From assembly GCF_937859865.1 (NCBI RefSeq), contig NZ_CALMAT010000084.1, positions 1 to 47,859 on the forward strand: DNA of 47,859 nucleotides, in the 5' to 3' direction. Each line of letters begins with the position of its first letter. Within the stretch, counting starts at the first letter, position 1. The position numbers and the translations under genes were made by a program. Positions 25,075 to 33,733 of the stretch are shown in pieces. Under the pieces are notes generated by a model, which saw nothing but the letters and a program-made list of their open reading frames with translations, was not told the origin of the DNA and did no database searches. The DNA is from an uncultured Mucilaginibacter sp. (GTDB taxonomy: Bacteria > Bacteroidota > Bacteroidia > Sphingobacteriales > Sphingobacteriaceae).

Positions 25075-26661
25075 ATGGATTACCCCGAAATAGAAAAAAG
25101 AAAAACCTTTGCCATTATCAGCCACCCCGATGCCGGTAAAACCACGTTGACCGAAAAATTTTTACTGTTTGGCGGTGCCATCAACACGGCCGGAACAGTA
25201 AAACGCAACAAAGCCAACCAAAGCAATACTTCGGATTTTATGGAAATCGAAAAACAGCGCGGTATTTCGGTGGCTACGTCTGTAATGGGTTTTGAATATA
25301 ACGGCAAGCGCATCAATATTTTAGATACGCCCGGCCACAAGGATTTTGCCGAAGACACTTATCGGACCTTATCAGCAGTTGATAGTGTGATTTTGGTGGT
25401 GGACAGCGTAAAAGGCGTGGAAGAGCAAACCGAAAAACTAATGGGCGTTTGCCGGATGCGCAACACACCGGTAATTATTTTTATCAATAAAATGGACCGC
25501 GAAGGTAAAGACGCTTTTGATTTGCTGGACGAAATCGAGAAAAAACTGAGCCTGAGCTTGTGCCCGCTAAGCTGGCCAATTGGTCAGGGTTATACTTTTA
25601 AAGGCGTTTACAATATTTATGAAAAACAGCTGAATTTGTTTCAGCCGGATAAATCCAAAGTAACAAAACCAATTATTCAGGCCGATAATTTGGATGATGA
25701 GTCGTTGACAGAATTTCTTCAACCTAAAGAAATAAACGGCTTGAAAGACGATTTGGAACTGATCAACGGCGTTTACGGCAAGCTGGACAAGGAATTGTAT
25801 TTAGACGGCTTGCTGGCGCCGGTGTTTTTTGGCAGCGCCGTTAATAATTTTGGCATCCGCGAATTGCTGGATACGTTCATCAATATTGCACCAAGTCCGA
25901 AAAGCCGCGAAGCGATAGAACGGGAAGTTTTGGCTACGGAGAAACCTTTTTCGGGTTTTGTGTTTAAAATCCACGCCAACTTAGATCCAAACCACCGCGA
26001 CCGGATTGCTTTTTTACGAATTTGCTCGGGGAAATTTGAGCGAAACAAATTTTATTACCACACCCGTTTAGGTAAAAAATTGAAGTTTAGCAACCCGATG
26101 GATTTTATGGCCAATGAAAAAAGTCTGGTAGAAGAAGCATGGCCCGGCGACGTGGTTGGTTTGTACGACAGCGGCAACTTTAAAATTGGCGATACCTTGA
26201 CCGAAGGCGAAAAACTGCAGTTTAAAGGCATCCCAAGTTTCTCGCCGGAGATTTTTAAGGAAGTGGAAAATGCCGACCCGATGAAAACCAAGCAGTTGGA
26301 AAAAGGCATCCAGCAATTAACCGAAGAAGGCGTGGCGCAATTGTTTACGCAGCAACCCGGCAACCGCAAAATTGTTGGCACTGTTGGCGAGTTGCAGTTT
26401 GAAGTCATCAGTTTCCGTTTGGAGCATGAATATGGGGCGAAATGTCATTTCCGTCCGCTTACTTTCCGCCGTTCCAGTTGGCTCACTTCTACCGATAAAA
26501 AGAAAATGGAAGAGATTATGTACCGCAAGCAACACCAGATTGGAACGGACAAAGACGGTAACACGGTTTTTCTGGCGGATAATGATTACATGATCAATTT
26601 GGCCAAACGCGATTTCCCAGAGATTGAATTTCATACGACATCGGAGTTTACTAAAAATTAG
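25075..26661 (+). CDS. prfC: Peptide chain release factor 3
   Basis: The 528-residue translational GTPase has a P-loop HPDAGKTT at 17-24, switch motif RGISV at 62-66, DTPGH at 84-88 and NKMD at 138-141, then the RF3-specific [11 protein letters not shown] region. Domains II and III end at ...EFTKN. RF3 recycles RF1/RF2 from the ribosome after termination. The 3' end matters here: diverged copies of its last ~190 bases occur at 28779-28970 and 29558-29628, each followed by the same GGTAAAAGAAGTATG junction found right after this stop (26665). The intact gene is the first of the three. Confidence 0.96.
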   Translation: MDYPEIEKRKTFAIISHPDAGKTTLTEKFLLFGGAINTAGTVKRNKANQSNTSDFMEIEKQRGISVATSVMGFEYNGKRINILDTPGHKDFAEDTYRTLSAVDSVILVVDSVKGVEEQTEKLMGVCRMRNTPVIIFINKMDREGKDAFDLLDEIEKKLSLSLCPLSWPIGQGYTFKGVYNIYEKQLNLFQPDKSKVTKPIIQADNLDDESLTEFLQPKEINGLKDDLELINGVYGKLDKELYLDGLLAPVFFGSAVNNFGIRELLDTFINIAPSPKSREAIEREVLATEKPFSGFVFKIHANLDPNHRDRIAFLRICSGKFERNKFYYHTRLGKKLKFSNPMDFMANEKSLVEEAWPGDVVGLYDSGNFKIGDTLTEGEKLQFKGIPSFSPEIFKEVENADPMKTKQLEKGIQQLTEEGVAQLFTQQPGNRKIVGTVGELQFEVISFRLEHEYGAKCHFRPLTFRRSSWLTSTDKKKMEEIMYRKQHQIGTDKDGNTVFLADNDYMINLAKRDFPEIEFHTTSEFTKN

Positions 26662-26699
26662 TGGTAAAAGAAGTATGAGGTGTATGTTTAAGAATTAGA

Positions 26700-26780
26700 A
26701 ATCCGTAGATAGAAAGAATCTTTAGCTCAAGGGCCAGCAGAAAGTCCTTAGCTTAATTGTACGGATTACAAATTCCGACC
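26700..26780. repeat. Decayed REP-like palindromes (left)
   Basis: AAAGTCCTTAGCTT and ACGGATTACAAATTCC here are the reverse complement, with some changes, of the clearer palindromes at 27975-28027. They flank the two-gene block 26830-27847 on the opposite side. They resemble the REP sequences mobilised by RAYT (Y1) transposases. Confidence 0.55.
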
Positions 26781-26829
26781 AGTAGAGAATGTCCTTTTGT
26801 TATATATACTTAGCAAGTAATTAGCAAGT

Positions 26830-27255
26830 TTAGCTTAAACTTTCAAAATATCGGTCGAAAAAACGTCCAGTTTTGACTATCTTCATATTAGAGCATTTAA
26901 TCATTATTTCAATAATAATCCTTGTCTTGATTTTGTCATCAATTGATTTAATTAGCGTTTCATATTGAGAAAAGCCAAAATTAGCAATTGTTAAAGCTGC
27001 AAGACACATAGTTTCAGAATTTTTAAACATAAAATAAGACATACTATTTAGTAAAATTACGATGTCATTAGATGCTGGATAATGGGAATGTGTTCTTAAG
27101 CTTATCAAGTAATTTTGTACTTTACTTGAATCTGAAATAGTTTTAATTGCTGCTGTTGCTTTCATCTCCCCGTGCTCATGAAGATACTGGTTTTCGAAAG
27201 CGTTAACTAATAGATCGAAAGGAAAATCGAGTAAATGTTTGGAAACGTTGTGCAT
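26830..27255 (-). CDS. Hypothetical 141-residue protein, AT-rich accessory gene
   Basis: I do not recognise a family. The protein looks all-helical, with leucine- and isoleucine-rich segments and no signal peptide or membrane segment. It follows the 191-residue membrane protein gene with a 16-bp gap on the same strand, so the pair is likely one transcript. Composition is far more AT-rich than prfC, no dispersed 12-mer occurs within, and the pair lies between REP-like repeats and prfC 3'-end copies. All of this suggests acquired cargo. Confidence 0.6.
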   Translation of the reverse strand: MHNVSKHLLDFPFDLLVNAFENQYLHEHGEMKATAAIKTISDSSKVQNYLISLRTHSHYPASNDIVILLNSMSYFMFKNSETMCLAALTIANFGFSQYETLIKSIDDKIKTRIIIEIMIKCSNMKIVKTGRFFDRYFESLS

Positions 27256-27271
27256 TTGTTGATTAAATAAA

Positions 27272-27847
27272 TTATTTAGCCTCTATCGTTACTGTAACTT
27301 GGGCAAGTATTTTTATATTTTCGTTCATAATTTTATTATTTGGTATAGCTATACTACTGCCAGCTCTTATATAAAAATTCACTAATTCTTGAGCAGAAGG
27401 TTTTAAGCAAGCAACAATTATAATTCTATTTTCATTATAGCCACCCTCAATAGTTATTTTAGACTGCCATTTTTTATTTATATTATCTAATGTTACTTCA
27501 TTTTTGGGCCAATATTCATTTTTGATACTGTTAAATACAATAATCATTAACTTACCTTTTGAAGGGGCTTTGTTATAAGTACCATTAACAGTTATTGGAG
27601 TTGTAACTTTTTCGAATACTACAGGAGTTGATATATTAAAATCGAAATTAAATCGTTTCCAAAATACATATAAAAGTATACTTATTAACATGACTGCTGA
27701 CAATGCTGTACATATGATCTGAAAAATACCTTTAGAAAAGATTGCACCCATAAAACAGGCAATTAAAAAAATTGCCGCCCGATCAATCCAAGCTGCAAGT
27801 AGCTTACTTACTACAGGATCATTCCAGATACTATTAAACCATTTCAA
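27272..27847 (-). CDS. Two-helix membrane protein with soluble C-terminal domain
   Basis: The 191-residue protein begins MKWFNSIWNDPVVSKLLAAW. The W-x-D-P-V-x-SK-x-x-A pattern is one I recall from N-terminal anchors of various bacterial two-helix proteins, some in defence-type loci. Two hydrophobic segments follow (AAIFLIACFMGAIF and LSAVMLISILLYVFW). A ~130-residue beta-rich cytoplasmic or periplasmic domain is not one I can name. It is the first gene of an AT-rich two-gene unit with the 141-residue ORF. A membrane-anchored effector or sensor is a guess only. Confidence 0.6.
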   Translation of the reverse strand: MKWFNSIWNDPVVSKLLAAWIDRAAIFLIACFMGAIFSKGIFQIICTALSAVMLISILLYVFWKRFNFDFNISTPVVFEKVTTPITVNGTYNKAPSKGKLMIIVFNSIKNEYWPKNEVTLDNINKKWQSKITIEGGYNENRIIIVACLKPSAQELVNFYIRAGSSIAIPNNKIMNENIKILAQVTVTIEAK

Positions 27848-28026
27848 ATCAATAATTTTAAAGGTTAAAATCTTATTTTTATCAAGAGTTTACTTACTTA
27901 AATGCTGGCAAGATAATAGATTTTCAGAAGTATTTTAGAAATCAACCATTTTATACCGATAAAAGAAGCATATTGCTAGTTGGGATTTGTAATCCCGTCC
28001 TCCGAGCTAAGGATTTCCAATCCTTT
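27848..28026. repeat. Intergenic segment with 12-mer and REP-like palindrome pair
   Basis: The segment holds a reverse 12-mer (27960-27971) and, right after it, two adjacent palindromes: GGGATT-TGT-AATCCC (27978-27992) and GGATT-TCC-AATCC (28011-28023). Paired short palindromes next to a RAYT remnant are the usual arrangement of REP/BIME elements. The rest is AT-rich and unremarkable. Confidence 0.65.
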
Positions 28027-28150
28027 CTACTCAATCAATAAAACATCAAGCAACCCCATCTGCCCGGCATAATTAATAGCCGAACTGTAAACGTAAATAA
28101 TACCTGCTGCAACAGGATTGTGGTGCAAATAATCCAGAAGTATATTGCTC
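28027..28150 (-). pseudogene. C-terminal remnant of a RAYT (REP-associated tyrosine transposase)
   Basis: Reading leftward from about 28150 to TAG 28029-28027 gives LLDYLHHNPVAAGIIYVYSS then AINYAGQMGLLDVLLIE. This is the conserved RAYT ending (..YIHNNPV.AG....YSSA.NY...GLL). About ten residues that normally lie between AAG and the YSSA motif are missing, and there is no upstream catalytic His-x-His or Tyr part. So it is a short dead fragment. It explains the REP-like palindromes immediately downstream. Confidence 0.75.
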
Positions 28151-28194
28151 TAACGTCCAGCTTATGTGGGCAATACAATTATTCGGTAAAGAAG

Positions 28195-28428
28195 CTATTT
28201 TGCAAAATCCCTAAGAATACCATTAACAGAAAGGTCCTCGTCAATTAAAGGCCAATGTATGCCATAACCCGAAGGAGAAATCCTATACATCGCCCTTTCT
28301 ACATCAGTTGCAGCTTGCAGTTTACCAGATAACTTATCTAAAGGTATGGTAAGTTCATTGCCATCAATAGTTAGCATAATAAAATCTTTTTTAAAACGAA
28401 TGGCTTCAATTTTATGTGTAGCTATCAT
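28195..28428 (-). CDS. DUF2442 protein
   Basis: This 77-residue small protein matches DUF2442 (IEAIRFKKDFIMLTIDG, DLSVNGILRD at the end). It is encoded with its usual partner, a DUF4160 protein, whose stop overlaps this start by four bases. DUF4160-DUF2442 pairs are widespread in accessory DNA and are suspected toxin-antitoxin-like modules, without a proven activity known to me. Confidence 0.8.
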   Translation of the reverse strand: MIATHKIEAIRFKKDFIMLTIDGNELTIPLDKLSGKLQAATDVERAMYRISPSGYGIHWPLIDEDLSVNGILRDFAK

Positions 28429-28658
28429 ATTGTCTTTTTTAAAAAATTATTCCAAGAATCTGTTATCGTATCAAAGTTTTGAAATATGATCTTCCTTATT
28501 TTTCGTTTATCTTTTGGCGACATATTATAACTAAACTCTTCTTTTATATCCATTTCCTCAACTAAAAGCCAATATTTGCAATCCATATCGCCTTTCTCTG
28601 CATGGATATGAATTGGCTCATTGTTTTCATTTGCGTAAAATAAAGCCTCCATTCCCAA
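28425..28658 (-). CDS. DUF4160 protein, probably N-terminally altered
   Basis: The core LFYANENNEPIHIHAEKGD is the DUF4160 hallmark, with a helical C-terminus. From ATG 28658 the product is 77 residues. Relatives normally have about ten more residues ending in a RFFFYSNE-type strand. The frame stays open upstream to about 28752 without another ATG and reads CIDENDNYYLRLYTDSFVYL, which is unlike the family start. The real start is unclear, and the 5' end may have been lost where the prfC fragment (28779) abuts. Confidence 0.7.
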   Translation of the reverse strand: MGMEALFYANENNEPIHIHAEKGDMDCKYWLLVEEMDIKEEFSYNMSPKDKRKIRKIIFQNFDTITDSWNNFLKKTI

Positions 28659-28778
28659 ATAAACAAAACTATCGGTATACAGCCTAAGGTAATAATTATC
28701 ATTCTCATCTATACATAAGTTCCATTTAACGCATTCTTTCGAATACCATTAATTTACTTACCAATCCGGACTTTTAGA

Positions 28779-28990
28779 TTCCAGTTGGCTCACTTCTACC
28801 GATAAAAAGAAAACGGAAGAGATTATGTACCGCAAGCAACACCAGATCGGCACGGACAAAGACGGCAACACCGTTTTTATGGCCGATAACGATTACATGA
28901 TCAACTTGGCCAAACGCGATTTCCCGGAAATTGAATTTCATACCACTTTGGAGTTCACCAAAAATTAGGCGGTAAAAGAAGTATGAGGGT
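28779..28990 (+). pseudogene. Second copy of the prfC 3' end
   Basis: Bases 28779-28968 align without gaps to the last 190 bases of prfC (26472-26661). By hand I count 16 differences, 13 of them synonymous in the prfC frame, and the TAG stop is kept. The downstream GGTAAAAGAAGTATGAGG is also shared. Mostly silent divergence means this copy evolved as a working gene end, probably in a related strain, before arriving here. It has no start and no 5' part. Confidence 0.92.
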
Positions 28991-29090
28991 TTTGTAAATG
29001 AACAGCAACAAAATTTAACCTGATGCTTTTATAATTGCATGTAGAACTTTACTTTTAGCTTATCTTTATACCAAGCAAAAAAAGCAAAAC

Positions 29091-29465
29091 ATGAAAAAAT
29101 TGATCCTTTCCATCGCCTTTTTTACATTGATTGTATTAAAAGGCTTTAGTCAAACTACCACCGAAACAAAAACCATTGATATAAAAGATATCGCGAAGCA
29201 CAGTGGCGAAAAAGTAACCATTTGCGATCAGATTTATGGCGGCAGGGTTTTAGACGGGCCGGACATTATCATTTTAAACATGGGCGGCGAAGGCGATAAA
29301 AGTTTGATTACGCTGGTGATTATGAGTGCAGACAAAGCAAAGTTTAAAACAAAACCGGAAGAAACCTTTAAAGGGAAAAAAGCTTGCGTAACCGGAACGA
29401 TAGGCGATTACCAGGGCAGGCCAATCATGAACATTACAGATCCTGAACAGATCAAGGTGCAGTAA
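29091..29465 (+). CDS. Small exported protein, possibly OB-fold
   Basis: The 124-residue protein has a signal peptide (MKKLILSIAFFTLIVLKGFS) and a ~100-residue beta-rich domain. HSGEKVTICDQIYGG, LITLVIMSADK and GKKACVTGTIGDYQGRPIMNI follow the strand pattern of small periplasmic OB-fold proteins of Bacteroidota. The target is unknown. It lies between the second and third prfC 3'-end copies, so it is also cargo of that site, though its composition is closer to the host average than the genes before it. A strong terminator follows. Confidence 0.7.
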   Translation: MKKLILSIAFFTLIVLKGFSQTTTETKTIDIKDIAKHSGEKVTICDQIYGGRVLDGPDIIILNMGGEGDKSLITLVIMSADKAKFKTKPEETFKGKKACVTGTIGDYQGRPIMNITDPEQIKVQ

Positions 29466-29490
29466 CTTTTGCGAAGCAATAATATTTTTA

Positions 29491-29525
29491 AAGGGCAACA
29501 CGAGCATATTCGTGTTGCCCTTTTT
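29491..29525 (+). terminator. Rho-independent terminator
   Basis: AAGGGCAACACGA (29491-29503) pairs perfectly with TCGTGTTGCCCTT (29510-29522) over a 6-nt loop and runs into a T tract. It closes the small exported-protein gene. Confidence 0.92.
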
Positions 29526-29557
29526 ATTAATGATTTTTCATAAGTCAAGCCTATTTC

Positions 29558-29655
29558 ATCAACAAACCAAGCGCGGTTTCCACGAAACTGAATTTTATAC
29601 CACTTCTGATTTTACTAAAAGATAGGTGGTAAAAGAAGTATGGGAGTTTTGTAGT
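29558..29655 (+). pseudogene. Third, most decayed copy of the prfC 3' end
   Basis: From about 29583 the sequence reads E-T-E-F-Y-T-T-S-D-F-T-K-R-stop, matching prf[14 protein letters not shown]-stop. It is followed by AGGTGGTAAAAGAAGTATGG as at the other two copies. Weaker similarity with a one-base gap extends back to about 29558. Decay increases with distance from the intact gene. Confidence 0.8.
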
Positions 29656-29856
29656 TGCAGAATTAAAAATGTCAATCAGTAAACCTTAAACATTGCCTGC
29701 CGCTTCGGAATGTCCGGTGGTTATCTTGCACTTGTTCAACAATCTTTTCAGATACTTCTTTTACCGGTATAAATTAGGTGGACGATTTGAAAAAGATTTC
29801 ACTCTCCGTTCAAAATCCCAGCAACACATTCGGCAGATATTTCAGTTTATAATTTC

Positions 29857-31143
29857 ATGGATCAAGCTGATACAATCATCATCGGTGCCGGAGCTGCAGG
29901 TTTAATAACGGCTTATGAACTCACAAAAGCCGGACAAAAAGTAATCGTTTTAGAAGCCAGGAACCGTATTGGTGGCCGTTGTTTTACGTTTTCAGGCGAC
30001 GAATTTATAACGCCGGTAGAATTAGGCGCTGAGTTTATCCACGGCGAATTGCCGCTTACGTTAAAGCTGCTAAAAGAAGCACAGATTAAATATGAAGCCG
30101 TTTCCGGAGAAAGCTTCCAATCGAAAAACGGGGAAATTGTTAAATCCGAATTTTTTACGGAGAACTGGGACGCGTTTGAAAAAGCGTTGCTGGAAGTACA
30201 GGAAGACCAATCGCTCGAAACGTTTTTGCAGCAACATTTCCACGAAGAAAAATTTGCAGGGTTGCGTAAATCTATCCAACAGTTTGCGGCTGGTTATGAT
30301 ACGGCCGACCCGGCGCGCGTTAGTCTGTTTTCGCTGCGCGACGAATGGCTGGGCGGCCATAAAGAAGAAACGCAGTTCCGCATTCCCGGCGGCTACATCC
30401 AACTGATGGATTATCTGGCAAAACAAGTACAGGATTTAGGCAGCGAAGTTCACTTGGAAAAAATGGTTCGGCAAGTTAACTGGCAGCCAAACTCAGTCGA
30501 AGTTATCGCCAATCAGCATGCTTCTTTTACCGGCAAAAAATTGGTGTTAACGGTTCCGTTAGGTGTTTTAACTTTAAGCGGAAACGAAACCGGCGCAATC
30601 ACTTTCGATCCTGATTTGCCCAAACAACGAAAAGCAGCTACCGAAATGGGTTTTGGTGCCATCATCAAAATCCTGATGGAATTTGCCGATCCTTTTTGGA
30701 AAAAACAAGGTTTAAACAATATGCAGTTCCTGTTTTCCGAAGAAAAAATACCAACTTGGTGGACGCAAAACCCACAGCAAAACAACGTTTTGACAGGCTG
30801 GCTGGGCGGTAAACCGCAGGACGGAATGCAGCATTTAAGCGACGAAGAACTTCTGCAGGAAGCCCTCATATCACCGGCACATATTGTTAATGCCGATGCT
30901 TCTTTTATCGAACAAAAATTGGTGGCCGCAAAAGTTTATAATTGGACGGCCGATCCTTTTGCCCGCGGCTCTTACAGTTATGCCACTTTGCAAACCGCCT
31001 CGGCCTTAAAAATTTTAAAAACGCCGGTTGCCCAAACTATTTATTTTGCAGGAGAAGCTTTGTTTGAAGGCGAACAATTGGGCACGGTGGAAGCTGCACT
31101 GGTTTCGGGCTTGGAAGTGGCGAAAACAATAATCGGAGCTTAA
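29857..31143 (+). CDS. Flavin-dependent amine oxidase
   Basis: The 428-residue protein has a Rossmann FAD motif at the N-terminus (IIIGAGAAGLITAYEL, then VLEARNRIGGR) and the flavin monoamine oxidase ending YFAGEALF..GTVEAALVSGLEVA. It is slightly shorter than eukaryotic MAO and has no membrane anchor or signal peptide. It oxidises an amine to an imine with hydrogen peroxide release; the substrate is not readable. Two exact 12-mers lie in frame at 30518 (HASFTG) and 30896 (DASFIE) and a near-copy at 30071 (LKEAQ), so two reading frames are used in one gene. It overlaps the convergent next gene by four bases. Confidence 0.9.
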   Translation: MDQADTIIIGAGAAGLITAYELTKAGQKVIVLEARNRIGGRCFTFSGDEFITPVELGAEFIHGELPLTLKLLKEAQIKYEAVSGESFQSKNGEIVKSEFFTENWDAFEKALLEVQEDQSLETFLQQHFHEEKFAGLRKSIQQFAAGYDTADPARVSLFSLRDEWLGGHKEETQFRIPGGYIQLMDYLAKQVQDLGSEVHLEKMVRQVNWQPNSVEVIANQHASFTGKKLVLTVPLGVLTLSGNETGAITFDPDLPKQRKAATEMGFGAIIKILMEFADPFWKKQGLNNMQFLFSEEKIPTWWTQNPQQNNVLTGWLGGKPQDGMQHLSDEELLQEALISPAHIVNADASFIEQKLVAAKVYNWTADPFARGSYSYATLQTASALKILKTPVAQTIYFAGEALFEGEQLGTVEAALVSGLEVAKTIIGA

Positions 31144-32393
31144 TCTTTCGAAAGATAATCAAACTTAAACTTCCTCAAATCCGGCAAATACTTCTTTTGC
31201 CTTTGCAATTCGTGCTGATAAACCACTTCGCCCAAATGTTTTAAAAACGGCAAACACACGGTTTCATATTCGTATTTGTTGTCGTTGTAAATGCCGTCTT
31301 CGTTGGATTGGATTACGGCAGTCAGCATAAATTCTACCTTGTTTTTGAAATCTACGATGTAAGCGTTATCAATATCGTAACCGTAAGAATCGCCAACTTT
31401 GTTAAAAATGCGGATGTTTGGATTTAAACTTGCATCTTTTTCTGAACCATAAAACAAAAACTTGCAGAACGTTGGCCAGTAGTTAGGTGCCGAATATTTT
31501 GGATAATTACTTTCGGTTGGAAACATGCTCATGTACTTGTACAAAAGCTGATAATCTTCTTTTTGAAGCTGAAACTGCTGTTCTTTCGGATAAACTTCCG
31601 GGAACAACAACCGCTTTAAAACTTCCTGCTGATCGGAAATTGTGTAAATGTTTTTTTCCGAAAAATCAAAAGGTTGATTGACCAATTGGTCGTAGTTGTC
31701 CAAATAACCTTTTCCCTGCAACATGTTTTCCAATTGCATCGGATAATCCTTCGGGTCGAATTGAGCAGGTTTTTGATAAATGCTTCTTTTACCGGCAAAA
31801 AATTCGATTGGGTTGGTATGTTTGGTACTTTCGCCGGCATCGCCAACGGCCAACCGGCTGATAATGCGCGTTTGGTTCAAACCATATTTTTTCAGTTTTT
31901 GGTTGATTTCTTCGCGGCCCACAAACTCGTACAAACGGTTGTAGGCATCGTTATCGCTCACCAGCAAAATCTTTTTGATGTACTGATTGATGCTTGGCAA
32001 ACCGTTTTCGGCAGAAGTATCAACGCTGACTTTGGTTTGCCCGGCAAAAGCACTGTCGAGTTGCATGGATGCTTCTTTTATGCCCTTGATTTTAAGCTGG
32101 TTGCATTTCTCCAAAGCAAAAATAGCCGTCGGCAATTTAACGGTGCTGGCCGGATAGAAATAGCGTTTCGGGTTTAAGTTGAAGCTGTACGAACGGAAAT
32201 GCGGAATATTATGTTCATCACGATCTATCTGCGTGTACAAAACCTGGACTTCGTTTTTAGTTGGATGGTTTAAAATTCCGGCAAAATATTCGGGGTGCTT
32301 TTCCAGTAAATTTTTTAGAAAAACGGTATCAGTTTTTTGGGCGGAGGTTTGCAAGGCGAGGAGGAAAAAAAGGATGGATAAACGAAGCATCAT
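31140..32393 (-). CDS. Secreted class A beta-lactamase-like serine hydrolase
   Basis: The 417-residue protein has a signal peptide (residues 1-19, ending TSAQ). Active-site S83-T-V-K86 (PASTVKLPTAI) and S146-D-N148 (LLVSDNDAYNRLYEF) are the SxxK and SDN motifs of class A beta-lactamases. It is about 120 residues longer than true class A enzymes, with an extra C-terminal part. The catalytic fold is clear, but whether it hydrolyses beta-lactams or a peptidoglycan-like substrate is not. 12-mers lie in frame at 31780 (GKRSIY) and 32069 (IKEASM). Confidence 0.85.
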   Translation of the reverse strand: MMLRLSILFFLLALQTSAQKTDTVFLKNLLEKHPEYFAGILNHPTKNEVQVLYTQIDRDEHNIPHFRSYSFNLNPKRYFYPASTVKLPTAIFALEKCNQLKIKGIKEASMQLDSAFAGQTKVSVDTSAENGLPSINQYIKKILLVSDNDAYNRLYEFVGREEINQKLKKYGLNQTRIISRLAVGDAGESTKHTNPIEFFAGKRSIYQKPAQFDPKDYPMQLENMLQGKGYLDNYDQLVNQPFDFSEKNIYTISDQQEVLKRLLFPEVYPKEQQFQLQKEDYQLLYKYMSMFPTESNYPKYSAPNYWPTFCKFLFYGSEKDASLNPNIRIFNKVGDSYGYDIDNAYIVDFKNKVEFMLTAVIQSNEDGIYNDNKYEYETVCLPFLKHLGEVVYQHELQRQKKYLPDLRKFKFDYLSKD

Positions 32394-32580
32394 ATGGTTA
32401 AATATAGCGCATTAAATGTGATGCTAAGTTTTAAAACCTGTTTAAATTTCAATTTTGGTATTGTGCTAAAGTACACACCCTTAATTTCGTTCAAAACTTT
32501 TCGGCGGTTACCAGTTTTTATAGGATAAAAGAAGCATTATCAACCGGAAACAGTTTACACCCAATTCGACCGGCATTTTG

Positions 32581-32588
32581 TAAGTTTG
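32581..32588 (+). promoter_or_regulatory. TAAGTTTG -7-like box close to the pdxH start
   Basis: TAAGTTTG fits TAnnTTTG and ends six bases before ATG 32595. If used, transcription would begin at or within a few bases of the start codon, giving a leaderless message. No good -33 TTTG lies 19 nt upstream, so support is weak. Confidence 0.3.
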
Positions 32589-32594
32589 CAGCAG

Positions 32595-33242
32595 ATGGAA
32601 CAGGAAGCAATAGAAAATTTAAGACGGGATTACCGTTCGGCTACGTTATCGGAAGCTGATGTGAACCCGAATCCAATCAAGCAGTTTGAAAAGTGGTTTA
32701 ACGAGGCCATCAACGCCAAGTTGTACGAACCGAACGCCATGACTTTGGCCACGGCAACCACCGACGGACGGCCTTCCGCACGTATTGTTTTGTTGAAAGG
32801 TTTCAGCGAAAACGGCTTTAAATTTTACACCAATTATTTGAGCCGGAAAGGAAAAGAACTCACCAAAAACCCTTTGGCCAGCCTGATTTTGTACTGGCCG
32901 GAAATGGAACGACAGATCAGGATTGAAGGCACGATCGAAAAACTGAGCAAAGAATATTCTTCGACGTATTTTCATTCGCGGCCAAAAGGAAGCCAGATTG
33001 GTGCCGTAGTTTCTCCGCAAAGCCAGGAAATTTCTTCGCGCGAAGAACTGGAACAAAAGTGGCAGCAACTGGAACAGGAATACGAAAACAAGGAAGTGCC
33101 AAAACCGGCGCACTGGGGCGGCTACATCGTAAAACCAAGGCTGATCGAGTTTTGGCAAGGCCGTTCGAGCCGCTTGCACGACCGCATTTTGTACAAAAAA
33201 GCCGATCAGCAAAACTGGAAAATAGTACGTTTGGCGCCATGA
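32595..33242 (+). CDS. pdxH: Pyridoxamine 5'-phosphate oxidase
   Basis: The protein of about 215 residues has PdxH signatures: NAMTLATATTDGRPSARIVLLKG near residue 50, YTNYLSRKGKEL, PMERQIRIEG-type FMN binding and the C-terminal FWQGRSSRLHDR motif. It makes pyridoxal 5'-phosphate with FMN, the cofactor used by the sulfhydrylase in this window. I start at ATG 32595 (MEQEAIENL); the TTG nine bases earlier overlaps a promoter-like TAAGTTTG. Its stop overlaps the nuoC start as ATGA. Confidence 0.93.
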   Translation: MEQEAIENLRRDYRSATLSEADVNPNPIKQFEKWFNEAINAKLYEPNAMTLATATTDGRPSARIVLLKGFSENGFKFYTNYLSRKGKELTKNPLASLILYWPEMERQIRIEGTIEKLSKEYSSTYFHSRPKGSQIGAVVSPQSQEISSREELEQKWQQLEQEYENKEVPKPAHWGGYIVKPRLIEFWQGRSSRLHDRILYKKADQQNWKIVRLAP

Positions 33243-33733
33243 GTTTTGAAGAGATCAAGCTTCTTTTATCGGCACAATTTGGCGATGGCGTAATTTTGGG
33301 CGAAGAAACGAGCGGCCTGCAACCTGCCTTGCTCATCGAGCCGGATCAAATTGCAGCGGTTTGCCTTTTTCTGCGCAACCATCCGCAAACTTATTTTGAT
33401 TTTTTGGCCTGCCTTTCGGGCGTGGATTATCACCAGGAAAACCGTTTTGGCGTGGTTTATCACCTTTCTTCACTGCCGTATCAAACACAATTGACGCTCA
33501 AAGTAAGCACCGAAAAACCTACCGATCCGGAAGTGCTTCCCTCCTTTCCAACCGTTTCCAACGTTTACCGCACGGCAGATTGGTTTGAGCGGGAAGCCTA
33601 CGATTTGTTGGGCATTGATTTTAAAGGCCACCCGGATTTGCGCCGCATTTTACTGCCCGACGATTGGGAAGGTTTTCCTTTACGGGAAGATTATAAAAGC
33701 GCCGAATATTACAAAGGCATCAAGATTGATTAA
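33239..33733 (+). CDS. nuoC: NADH-quinone oxidoreductase subunit C
   Basis: The 164-residue protein has the 30-kDa-subunit signature: YFDFLACLSGVDY, NVYRTADWFEREAYDLLGIDFKGHPDLRRILLPDDWEGFPLREDY. I start at ATG 33239, overlapping the pdxH stop; the longer open frame upstream is inside pdxH. NuoC belongs to the peripheral arm of respiratory complex I and packs against NuoD, encoded 27 bp downstream. A one-mismatch 12-mer lies near its start (33259). Confidence 0.93.
   Translation: MSFEEIKLLLSAQFGDGVILGEETSGLQPALLIEPDQIAAVCLFLRNHPQTYFDFLACLSGVDYHQENRFGVVYHLSSLPYQTQLTLKVSTEKPTDPEVLPSFPTVSNVYRTADWFEREAYDLLGIDFKGHPDLRRILLPDDWEGFPLREDYKSAEYYKGIKID

Noticed and set aside
24857-25093. 78-codon ORF before prfC
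   Set aside because: No family likeness, it overlaps the prfC start and covers the probable prfC promoter and a 12-mer.
26665-29641. Insertion-sequence origin of the prfC-end copies
   Set aside because: No transposase beyond the RAYT scrap, no terminal inverted repeats at the copy borders, and the copies follow prfC coding sequence up to its stop with mostly silent changes.
29693-29905. 70-codon ORF before the amine oxidase
   Set aside because: It overlaps the amine oxidase start out of frame and has no recognisable content.
33059-33238. N-terminal extension of NuoC
   Set aside because: It lies inside pdxH in another frame; the conserved NuoC sequence begins at the ATG overlapping the pdxH stop.
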